From an uncultured bacterium (GTDB lineage: Bacteria > Vulcanimicrobiota > Xenobia > Xenobiales > Xenobiaceae), in NCBI GenBank assembly GCA_934644775.1, contig CAKUDB010000001.1:1-64000 (forward strand): DNA of 64,000 bases. Reading direction: 5' to 3'. The position numbers and the translations under genes were made by a program. The notes under the pieces are model-generated. The model was not told where the DNA came from. It saw nothing but the letters and a program-made list of their open reading frames with translations, and ran no database searches. Shown piece after piece: positions 53,101 to 59,913 of this stretch (its first letter is position 1; the number at the start of each line of letters is the position of its first letter).

Positions 53101-53354
53101 TGGTCAATTGGTCGCAAGGCAAAGGCACTTGGAACCACGCCAGTGGCGATTATTCACCTAAGAAGGGCGATATGATCTTCTTCGATTGGGACGGATCCCG
53201 TACCAGCCCCGATCACGTAGGCTTAGTAGTTAATTACGATTCCAACAGCGGCACCATTACTACCGTTGAAGGTAATAGTAGCAACTCTGTAAGAGTTAAA
53301 ACTTACAACCGCAACGACTCTTGCGTATTAGGCTATACGTCTATTGGCGACTAG
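50133..53354 (+). CDS. Giant coiled-coil wall hydrolase with glucosaminidase-like and CHAP domains (copy 1)
   Basis: This 1073-residue protein has a Ser-rich N-terminus (1-50, MSLDKISSFLGISGI, no Sec signal), an Ala/Gln/Glu-rich coiled coil (about 60-590), a short linker with DKNGKMVDSQGH-like repeats, a Gly-rich hinge (about 703-750), a lysozyme-like glucosaminidase domain (about 763-905; SIAGQETQWGKTGIGINGWMG with probable catalytic Glu) and a CHAP domain (about 943-1072; Cys in YPWCAAF, His in SPDHVGLV, TTVEGN). It probably cleaves both glycan and peptide bonds of peptidoglycan. It lacks a recognised export signal, so its secretion route is unknown. The 5' 1.8 kb is shared with the next gene. 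Confidence 0.9.
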   Translation: MSLDKISSFLGISGISATTSSAAAPSNSSLGFATNDSISLSGSEAINAFGSLSVASLDDEAAATQSVEGAEAAAARATQAGVKAEEAADKTVKANADDEKAQAKANLTGEEARAQEAAQAEKAATQVKTQTEAAEQAKTAAAANANVDEANTDLEKAQAELEKVINEGDQEGKEANTAETLGTLEAEMEQLKKEQEKKAQEREALEQKQAQLVEDLAEAQADGDQEKVKQLSQELDQVNQQLSASQDDLSSLQNRISNLGDTIDSTRNQLDQENAAKAQNQQDKVNSAQSAQQNAASNVEQAQAQATSANEQSQAVQQAASQAGQAATEANAAAQASQSDAAKAASEAQDSKSKAEQAKADMEQLKSQATQARQEATTKAAEANKADSEVSQARSALEAAKAAKKIIEDKDGNTQQVPDEEAIASAQSALDSAQAKAEAAHSAADQAENKAAQLENQLEAAEGKSEQAQNQATQASQASDQAETKATDEASKADQAQTEATEADNQAQDAAGQVNSADQKAAKAGDTANQIDDKAQKAKDGVEAVEAANAADQAAADSAQDTADQAKDDAEQTKDGQAAATDGVKDASKDGAKDGAKIDPEKLPDGVKIDKNGKMVDSQGHQVNAEGKRVDENGKVMSEEEIAAADKAKAEEAKSKESSGEAADNKSDFEKATGTSNEDLQKLINQLGQQIANQGAAQQAAGNNGGSGGGGNYGGGNSGGGNYGGGGTGSVGGSGGSGSVASAGQAGSVGKVALSDQNEQAMAKAIDSFLAEQGSDAPEGTGALFVKAGKENDVDPLILVSIAGQETQWGKTGIGINGWMGVGAYDSDPNNATRNSKFSGVENQINVGARTFHNLREKGGASSADSIAAQTSAVNKAGWATDQNWHNGVTSIYQNKVAPYVQAKMEEIKASSPSGGPGIDAAINEALSMEGMTEGGNAAQINAITKDCNKSWALDCQQYPWCAAFATGILAKNGVEDFSGCDNVNYTPTLVNWSQGKGTWNHASGDYSPKKGDMIFFDWDGSRTSPDHVGLVVNYDSNSGTITTVEGNSSNSVRVKTYNRNDSCVLGYTSIGD
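50155..51949 (+). repeat. Direct repeat A, copy 1 (about 1.8 kb)
   Basis: As read line by line, this block is the same as 53635-55429 (offset 3480 bases), covering the coding sequence for residues 8 to about 605. The first 22 bases of the two genes and the sequence beyond the block differ. Such identity over coding DNA, with silent positions retained, points to recent duplication or gene conversion. Confidence 0.88.
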
Positions 53355-53383
53355 TAAAATAGAGGCTTAATATAAGTCCTCCT

Positions 53384-53440
53384 AAAAGCTCTCCTTAACG
53401 GTCAAATTAAACGACTTGGCCGGGCGGGGGAGCTTTTTTT
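53384..53440 (+). terminator. Terminator after giant CHAP copy 1
   Basis: AAAAGCTCTCC pairs with GGGGAGCTTTT (one G-T pair included), followed by further T residues. An identical terminator follows the second copy. Confidence 0.85.
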
Positions 53441-53486
53441 GTCCAGTTAGTTAAAGATTAGTTAAATAAGTTTAGTGTAAAATAAA

Positions 53487-53536
53487 TGTTAAAACCATTT
53501 TTTAATTCTAGATAAAGATGGGAACATAATTGATAA
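53487..53536 (+). promoter_or_regulatory. Shared upstream motif, copy 2
   Basis: TGTTAA (53487-53492), 16 bases, TAGATA (53509-53514), 15 bases, TTGATAA (53530-53536). Spacings equal those of copy 1, while the spacer sequences differ, which argues that the boxes are selected. Confidence 0.6.
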
Positions 53537-53612
53537 TGGGAGTAATACGAGTAGGAAGGGTGCCGCTAGGTGCCGCCTTTTTTCGTTTACAGAAAGTTAG
53601 GAGAGTTACTGA

Positions 53613-56600
53613 ATGTCATTAGATAAGATCTCTAGCTTCTTAGGTATATCGGGTATTTCTGCTACCACCTCCAGCGCTGCTGCGCCTAGCAATAGTAGTT
53701 TAGGTTTTGCTACTAACGATTCTATTTCTTTATCTGGCTCTGAAGCTATCAACGCTTTCGGATCGCTTAGTGTTGCTTCCTTAGACGATGAAGCTGCCGC
53801 TACTCAAAGTGTCGAAGGTGCCGAAGCGGCTGCTGCTCGAGCTACCCAAGCTGGTGTTAAAGCTGAAGAAGCTGCCGACAAAACTGTCAAGGCCAATGCC
53901 GACGATGAAAAGGCTCAGGCTAAAGCTAATTTAACTGGCGAAGAAGCCCGAGCCCAGGAGGCTGCCCAAGCTGAAAAGGCAGCCACTCAAGTTAAAACCC
54001 AAACTGAAGCTGCCGAGCAAGCCAAAACGGCTGCTGCTGCCAACGCCAATGTCGATGAGGCCAACACCGATTTAGAAAAAGCCCAGGCTGAGTTAGAAAA
54101 AGTTATCAACGAAGGCGACCAAGAGGGCAAAGAGGCCAACACGGCTGAAACTTTGGGCACTTTAGAGGCCGAAATGGAGCAGCTTAAAAAAGAGCAAGAG
54201 AAGAAGGCCCAAGAGCGCGAAGCCTTAGAGCAAAAACAAGCCCAATTAGTGGAAGATTTAGCCGAAGCCCAAGCCGACGGCGATCAAGAAAAAGTTAAAC
54301 AACTTAGCCAAGAGCTGGATCAAGTTAATCAGCAACTGAGCGCTTCTCAAGACGATCTTAGTTCTTTGCAAAATCGCATTTCCAATTTAGGTGATACTAT
54401 CGACTCTACTCGCAACCAACTCGATCAAGAAAATGCTGCCAAAGCCCAGAATCAGCAAGACAAAGTAAATAGCGCCCAGAGCGCTCAGCAAAACGCCGCT
54501 TCTAATGTCGAGCAAGCCCAAGCCCAGGCTACTTCGGCCAACGAGCAATCCCAAGCTGTTCAGCAAGCGGCTAGCCAGGCTGGCCAGGCTGCTACCGAGG
54601 CTAATGCGGCTGCCCAAGCTTCCCAGAGCGACGCTGCCAAAGCTGCTTCCGAAGCTCAAGACTCTAAGTCTAAGGCCGAGCAAGCTAAAGCCGACATGGA
54701 ACAGCTTAAGTCTCAAGCTACCCAAGCTCGCCAAGAAGCTACCACTAAAGCTGCCGAAGCTAATAAGGCCGATTCTGAAGTATCTCAGGCCCGGTCGGCT
54801 TTAGAAGCGGCCAAGGCAGCTAAAAAAATTATCGAAGATAAAGATGGCAATACCCAGCAAGTGCCAGACGAAGAAGCTATCGCTTCGGCCCAGTCGGCCT
54901 TAGACTCTGCCCAAGCTAAAGCCGAGGCCGCCCACAGCGCCGCCGATCAAGCTGAAAATAAAGCTGCTCAGTTAGAGAACCAGCTCGAGGCCGCCGAAGG
55001 TAAGTCGGAGCAAGCCCAAAACCAAGCCACTCAGGCTAGCCAAGCTTCCGATCAGGCTGAAACTAAAGCTACCGACGAAGCTAGTAAAGCCGATCAAGCC
55101 CAAACTGAGGCTACCGAAGCTGATAACCAAGCCCAAGATGCGGCTGGCCAGGTTAATAGCGCCGATCAGAAAGCGGCTAAAGCTGGAGACACTGCCAACC
55201 AAATTGACGATAAGGCCCAAAAGGCTAAAGACGGCGTAGAGGCTGTGGAAGCGGCCAACGCTGCCGACCAAGCCGCCGCCGACAGTGCCCAAGATACGGC
55301 TGATCAGGCTAAAGACGACGCCGAGCAAACTAAAGACGGTCAAGCTGCCGCTACCGACGGAGTTAAAGACGCCTCTAAAGATGGTGCTAAAGACGGTGCC
55401 AAGATCGATCCCGAGAAGTTGCCCGACGGCGTCTTTGTGGATAAGAACGGTACCCTTTACAGTGAAGATGGTAAGAAGCTTCCCGAGGGCAGCACCCTCA
55501 ACGAAGATGGCAAGTTAGTTAATGGCGAGGGTAAGCTCATCGACAATAAGGGTAACCTGATCAACGAAGATGGGCAGCGCATTGGGGCCGACGGCAAGGT
55601 CATGAGTGAAGAAGAAATTGCTGCTGCCGACAAAGCCAAGGCCGACGAAGCTCAAGCTAGTGAAGCTAAAGCCAACGAGAGTGGTGCCAAGGCTGCCGAC
55701 AATAAGAGCGACTTCGAAAAAGCTACCGGCATTAGCAACGAAGATTTGCAAAAGCAGATCGACCAACTCGGCCAGCAAATCGCTGCTCAACAGGCTGCAG
55801 CTGAAAATGGCGGCGGTGGCGGCGGCAACTATGGCAGCGGAGGCGGCGGCGTAGGTGGCGTCGGTGGTTCCGGTGGCGCTGGCCAAGTCGCTTCCGGAGC
55901 TTCAGTTAAGAGGAGTAGCGCCGCTGGCGATCTCGATCTTTCTAAGTGCTCCGACGAAGATATTGCTAAAGCTATAGATGGCTTCTTAGTCGAAAAAGGC
56001 TCGCCAGCTCCTGCCGGTACTGGGGATCTCTTCGTTGAAGCGGGTAAGAAATACGACGTCGATCCTTTGGTCTTACTCTCTATTGCTGGTCAGGAGACTC
56101 GCTGGGGTACCGCCGCAGGAAGCGTAGGTATCAACGGCTGGATGGGCGTAGGGGCCTACGACTCCGATCCTAATAACTCTACTCGCAATCCCATATTCAG
56201 AGGTGTAGAGAAGCAAATCTTTATGGGTGGCAAAACCTTTGCCAAATTGCGCGGGACGGGTGGATCTTCCTCTGATGCCTCTATTGCCGATCAGGCTGCA
56301 GCTGTCAATAAAGCCGGCTGGGCTACCGATCAGAATTGGCACGATGGCGTAACTAAGATCTACCATGATCAAGTTGTTCCTTACATGTTGGAAAACTTGC
56401 CCGGTGCCGAGCTTAAGGGCAACAAGGGCATTGAAGGGGCCCTCGACGAGGCCCTCTCTATGGAAGGTATGACTGAAGGTGGCAACGCTGCTCAGATCAA
56501 TGCCATTACCAAAGATTACAATAAGAGCTGGGCTCTCGATTGTCAGCAATATCCTTGGTGCGCTGCTTTTGCTACCGGTATTTTGGCTAAGCATGGTGTA

Positions 56601-56897
56601 GAAGACTTCTCCGGTTGCTCCAATGTCAACTCTACCAACTACTTGGTCAGTTGGTCGCAAGGCGAAGGCACTTGGAACCACGCCAGTGGCGATTATTCAC
56701 CTAAGAGGGGCGATATGATCTTCTTCGATTGGGACGGATCCCGTACCAGCCCCGATCACGTAGGCTTGGTAGTTAATTACGATTCCAACAGCGGCACCAT
56801 TACTACCGTTGAAGGTAATAGTAGCAACTCTGTAAGAGTTAAAACTTACAACCGCAACGACTCTTGCGTATTAGGCTATACGTCTATTGGCGACTAG
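53613..56897 (+). CDS. Giant coiled-coil wall hydrolase with glucosaminidase-like and CHAP domains (copy 2)
   Basis: This 1094-residue paralogue shares its first 605 residues with copy 1. After that it differs: a longer linker with degenerate repeats (DKNGTLYSEDGKKLP, GSTLNEDGKLVNGEGK, LIDNKGNLINEDGQ), a variant hinge, and a glucosaminidase-like domain with changed sequence (SIAGQETRWGTAAGSVGINGW). The CHAP domain (about 960-1094) is again almost the same as copy 1 at DNA level, though NYTPTL reads NSTNYLV. The 3' flank including terminator is identical. Middle divergence between two conserved ends is a mosaic pattern. Function is as for copy 1; the altered glycan-cleaving domain could alter specificity. 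Confidence 0.9.
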   Translation: MSLDKISSFLGISGISATTSSAAAPSNSSLGFATNDSISLSGSEAINAFGSLSVASLDDEAAATQSVEGAEAAAARATQAGVKAEEAADKTVKANADDEKAQAKANLTGEEARAQEAAQAEKAATQVKTQTEAAEQAKTAAAANANVDEANTDLEKAQAELEKVINEGDQEGKEANTAETLGTLEAEMEQLKKEQEKKAQEREALEQKQAQLVEDLAEAQADGDQEKVKQLSQELDQVNQQLSASQDDLSSLQNRISNLGDTIDSTRNQLDQENAAKAQNQQDKVNSAQSAQQNAASNVEQAQAQATSANEQSQAVQQAASQAGQAATEANAAAQASQSDAAKAASEAQDSKSKAEQAKADMEQLKSQATQARQEATTKAAEANKADSEVSQARSALEAAKAAKKIIEDKDGNTQQVPDEEAIASAQSALDSAQAKAEAAHSAADQAENKAAQLENQLEAAEGKSEQAQNQATQASQASDQAETKATDEASKADQAQTEATEADNQAQDAAGQVNSADQKAAKAGDTANQIDDKAQKAKDGVEAVEAANAADQAAADSAQDTADQAKDDAEQTKDGQAAATDGVKDASKDGAKDGAKIDPEKLPDGVFVDKNGTLYSEDGKKLPEGSTLNEDGKLVNGEGKLIDNKGNLINEDGQRIGADGKVMSEEEIAAADKAKADEAQASEAKANESGAKAADNKSDFEKATGISNEDLQKQIDQLGQQIAAQQAAAENGGGGGGNYGSGGGGVGGVGGSGGAGQVASGASVKRSSAAGDLDLSKCSDEDIAKAIDGFLVEKGSPAPAGTGDLFVEAGKKYDVDPLVLLSIAGQETRWGTAAGSVGINGWMGVGAYDSDPNNSTRNPIFRGVEKQIFMGGKTFAKLRGTGGSSSDASIADQAAAVNKAGWATDQNWHDGVTKIYHDQVVPYMLENLPGAELKGNKGIEGALDEALSMEGMTEGGNAAQINAITKDYNKSWALDCQQYPWCAAFATGILAKHGVEDFSGCSNVNSTNYLVSWSQGEGTWNHASGDYSPKRGDMIFFDWDGSRTSPDHVGLVVNYDSNSGTITTVEGNSSNSVRVKTYNRNDSCVLGYTSIGD
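53635..55429 (+). repeat. Direct repeat A, copy 2 (about 1.8 kb)
   Basis: This is the partner of the block at 50155-51949. The shared 3' block of the two genes (CHAP end, stop and about 140 bp of flank to 57024) is separate, offset by 3543 bases. Confidence 0.88.
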
Positions 56898-56926
56898 TAA
56901 AATAGAGGCTTAATATAAGTCCTCCT

Positions 56927-56983
56927 AAAAGCTCTCCTTAACGGTCAAATTAAACGACTTGGCCGGGCGGGGGAGCTTTTTTT
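56927..56983 (+). terminator. Terminator after giant CHAP copy 2
   Basis: This is the same hairpin and T run as the copy 1 terminator, within the duplicated 3' flank. Confidence 0.85.
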
Positions 56984-57109
56984 GTCCAGTTAGTTAAAGA
57001 TTAGTTAAATAAGTTTAGTGTAAAATGTTAGTCCTTTAATTAACATATTCCCCGTGGCTCAAAGCAGAGGCTTTACGCCACCCTTAGTAAAAATTAAAAG
57101 TTAAATAAA

Positions 57110-57158
57110 TGTTAAATCAGTAGATAAATTCTAGATAAAATAAAGAAGTGCTTGATAA
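57110..57158 (+). promoter_or_regulatory. Shared upstream motif, copy 3
   Basis: TGTTAA (57110-57115), 16 bases, TAGATA (57132-57137), 14 bases, TTGATAA (57152-57158). An extra TAGATA is at 57121-57126. The rest of the 329-bp gap holds the duplicated terminator flank (to about 57024) and an AT-rich stretch without a gene. Confidence 0.6.
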
Positions 57159-57226
57159 TATAGACAACGATACCTGTACATAGGTTGGATAGGCCTTGTG
57201 CTCGTAAAGGTAGGAGGGATTTTACT

Positions 57227-59674
57227 ATGACTATCAATAGCAACTACGACAATTCTGCTGCCATTAGACAGCAAGAAGAGGCTCGTCGTCAGGAGGAAGC
57301 CCGTCGTCGAGAAGAGGCTCGTCGCCAGGAAGAAGCTCGCAAAGCTGAAGAAGCTCGCAAGGCTCAAGAAGCTCAGCAAGCTAAAGAAGCCGAAGAGGCT
57401 CGCAAAGCTCAAGAAGCCCAAAGGGTCAGAGAAGAAGACAAAGTGGCCGTTACCAACAGCGAAGCAGCCGAATCTGGCAAAAGGGTAAAAGTTGCTTCTT
57501 TAGACGATGAAGGTGGCAGCTTCTCTGCCAGAGGAGAAGAGTTTAGCGGCACTAGCAGCAACTACGGCGCTAGAAAGTCCGAATATTCCACCCATGTTGC
57601 TTCCAGCGGTAGAACGCACGGCGGTGGTGGCGGCACTTTCAGCAGCAAGACCGAAGACAAGAGTTTTCTTGGAAAAGTCAAGGATGTTCTTGGCGGTGCT
57701 AAAGATAAAATTGTCGATCATATAAAAGACAAAGTCGCCGACGGTTTAGATGGCGCTTCCGATTTAGCCGATAAGATCGGCATGGATGGCCTTTCTGACG
57801 ATCTCGAAGAGATGGCTGACAAAGTTAGAGGTGAAGACGGCGAAGAAGTTTCCGACGCCGACAAAGCTAAGGCTAAAGACGGCGTAGAAAAAACTAAAGA
57901 AGAGATTAAAGAGAAGATTAAGGAAAAGAAACTCGAGAAGCTCAACCAAGAGAAAGAAGTCCAGACTAAGAAGCAAGAAGAGCTGGAGAAAAAGCGCGAC
58001 GAGACTATCGAAGAGTTGGAAAAAGCCCAAGCTGCTGGCGATCAGGCCAAAGTTAAAGAGCTTACCAACAAGCTCGACGGTATCAACGACGAACTTTCTG
58101 AAGTAAACGATAAGCTCGACAAGATCAATAAAAAGATCGACGAGCTGGAGCCCAAGCCCGAAGAGGAAATGGAGAAGCTCCAGAAAGACATGGACGAGCT
58201 TAATAAGCAAGAAGAGGCTAAGCTCAAAGAAAAAGAAGAGCTGGAGAAGAAGCAAGAAGAGCTCGTTGAAGAGTTGGCTGCTGCCAAAGCGGCTGGCGAC
58301 CAGGAGAAGATTGCCGAAATTACCAGCAAGTTGCAAGGCGTCAACGAAGACTTAGAAAAAGTCAACGGCGAGCTGGAAGATATTCAGTCACAAAAGCAGA
58401 ACCTCCAGAAAGATATTGACAAGGTTCAGGGCGAGATCGACGCCAAGAATCCTCCTGCTGAAGAGGCCGCTCCGGCTCAGGGTGCCGAAGGTAAGCAAGC
58501 TGCTTCTAACGAGGCCTCTGGGGCTCAGGGTGCCGCTAATGGCAATAATGGTGCCAATGGCACTAATGGTGGCGGTGGCAACAATGGTGGCGGCGGTACC
58601 GGAGGTGTCAACGGTGGCGGTGGTGGCCGTGGCACTGGTGGTGTAGGTGGTACTGGCGCTGCTCAGGGTGCTGGCAATACTGGAGCTGCTGCTCGCACTA
58701 CTGCGGCTGGCGACATCGATATTTCCAAGTGCTCCGACGCCGATGTGGCCAAGGCTATCGATGGCTTCTTGGCTTCTAAGGGCTCTTCGGCTCCCGAAGG
58801 TACCGGCGCTATGTTCGTTAAGGCCGGTAAAGAGAATAATGTCGATCCCTTAGTATTGCTCTCTATTGCTGGTCAGGAGACCCAGTGGGGCAAGACGGGT
58901 ATCGGTATCAACGGTTGGATGGGCGTAGGTGCCTACGACTCCGATCCTAACAACGCTACTCGCAATTCCAAGTTCTCTGGCGTAGAGAATCAGATCAATG
59001 TCGGAGCCCGAACTTTCGCCAACTTGCGCGCTAAGGGCGGATCTTCTGCCGACGCCTCTATCGCCGAGCAGACTTCCGCTGTAAATAAAGCCGGTTGGGC
59101 TACCGACCAGAATTGGCATAAGGGCGTCACCAGCATCTACCATGATCAGGTAGGCGCTTACATGCTCGAGCACCTCAAAGGTGCCGAAACTAAAGGCGGC
59201 AAAGGCGTGTCCGGTGCTCTCACCGAAGCTGGCTCTATGGTAGGCATGACCGAAAGTGGCAACGCTGCCCAGATCAATGCCATTACCAAAGACTGGAACC
59301 AGAGCTGGGCTCTCGATTGTCAGCAGCAGCCTTGGTGCGCCGCTTTCGCTACTGGTATTTTGGCTAAGCATGGTGTCATGGACTTTAGCAAGTGCTCCAA
59401 TGTCAACTATACTCCCACTTTGGTAGAGTGGTCTAAGAGCCAGAAAACTTGGCAGCAGGGTGGCAACGGCTATGCTCCTAAGGCTGGCGATATGATTATG
59501 TTCGACTGGGACAACACCCGCAGCGGTGCCGACCACGTGGGTATCGTAGAAAGTTACGACGCAGCCAGCGGTACCGTTACTACTATTGAAGGCAATAGCA
59601 GCAACTCCGTACGTCGCAAGACTTATAATGTCAACGCCGCTTGTATTATGGGCTTCATTATGCCTAATAAATAA
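57227..59674 (+). CDS. Coiled-coil wall hydrolase with glucosaminidase-like and CHAP domains (third type)
   Basis: This 815-residue protein has the same C-terminal pair (glucosaminidase-like about 525-660, QETQWGKTGIGINGWMG; CHAP about 685-815, PWCAAFATG, ADHVGIV), but a different N-terminus: an EEARRQ-type repeat (about 18-70), a Gly/Ser stretch, and a Lys/Glu-rich coiled coil (about 175-430), then a Gly/Asn hinge (about 445-510). It shares the short motif VASLDDE with the other two giants. It has no Sec signal. ATG 57227 has AGGAGG nine bases upstream; a 14-residue extension from TTG 57185 is unnecessary. Its CHAP domain is closest to that of the short CHAP gene. Confidence 0.9.
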   Translation: MTINSNYDNSAAIRQQEEARRQEEARRREEARRQEEARKAEEARKAQEAQQAKEAEEARKAQEAQRVREEDKVAVTNSEAAESGKRVKVASLDDEGGSFSARGEEFSGTSSNYGARKSEYSTHVASSGRTHGGGGGTFSSKTEDKSFLGKVKDVLGGAKDKIVDHIKDKVADGLDGASDLADKIGMDGLSDDLEEMADKVRGEDGEEVSDADKAKAKDGVEKTKEEIKEKIKEKKLEKLNQEKEVQTKKQEELEKKRDETIEELEKAQAAGDQAKVKELTNKLDGINDELSEVNDKLDKINKKIDELEPKPEEEMEKLQKDMDELNKQEEAKLKEKEELEKKQEELVEELAAAKAAGDQEKIAEITSKLQGVNEDLEKVNGELEDIQSQKQNLQKDIDKVQGEIDAKNPPAEEAAPAQGAEGKQAASNEASGAQGAANGNNGANGTNGGGGNNGGGGTGGVNGGGGGRGTGGVGGTGAAQGAGNTGAAARTTAAGDIDISKCSDADVAKAIDGFLASKGSSAPEGTGAMFVKAGKENNVDPLVLLSIAGQETQWGKTGIGINGWMGVGAYDSDPNNATRNSKFSGVENQINVGARTFANLRAKGGSSADASIAEQTSAVNKAGWATDQNWHKGVTSIYHDQVGAYMLEHLKGAETKGGKGVSGALTEAGSMVGMTESGNAAQINAITKDWNQSWALDCQQQPWCAAFATGILAKHGVMDFSKCSNVNYTPTLVEWSKSQKTWQQGGNGYAPKAGDMIMFDWDNTRSGADHVGIVESYDAASGTVTTIEGNSSNSVRRKTYNVNAACIMGFIMPNK

Positions 59675-59708
59675 AGTATAAGATGGCGCTCTACTATTAA
59701 GGGCAAAA

Positions 59709-59748
59709 AAGGGGACAGCTTCTTTTAGGAGCTGTCCCTTATTTTTTT
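59709..59748 (+). terminator. Terminator after the third giant CHAP gene
   Basis: AAGGGGACAGCT pairs with AGCTGTCCCTT (single-base bulge), followed by ATTTTTTT. Confidence 0.9.
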
Positions 59749-59810
59749 CCCTAATTATCGCTACTCTTCTCAATTGATGCTGTTAGGCAGATGAAAAAAA
59801 CTTTACTAAC

Positions 59811-59837
59811 TGTTAATTTTGATTTATTATCTAGGTT
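59811..59837 (+). promoter_or_regulatory. Shared upstream motif, diverged copy 4
   Basis: TGTTAA (59811-59816), 15 bases, TAGGTT (59832-59837) precede the Big_2 lipoprotein gene. The third box is missing and the second is altered, so membership is tentative. Confidence 0.35.
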
Positions 59838-59913
59838 AAGATGGGCTGTTTGTGTGCATTTTTATATGTCCATCAAATTTTTTACTCCCAGGGATTGAGG
59901 AGGAACATAATTT

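Noticed and set aside
49387..59674. Prophage or phage lysis cassette
   Set aside because: CHAP and lysozyme-like domains occur in phages, but no holin, integrase, terminase or structural gene is nearby, the proteins are many times longer than endolysins, and each gene has its own terminator.
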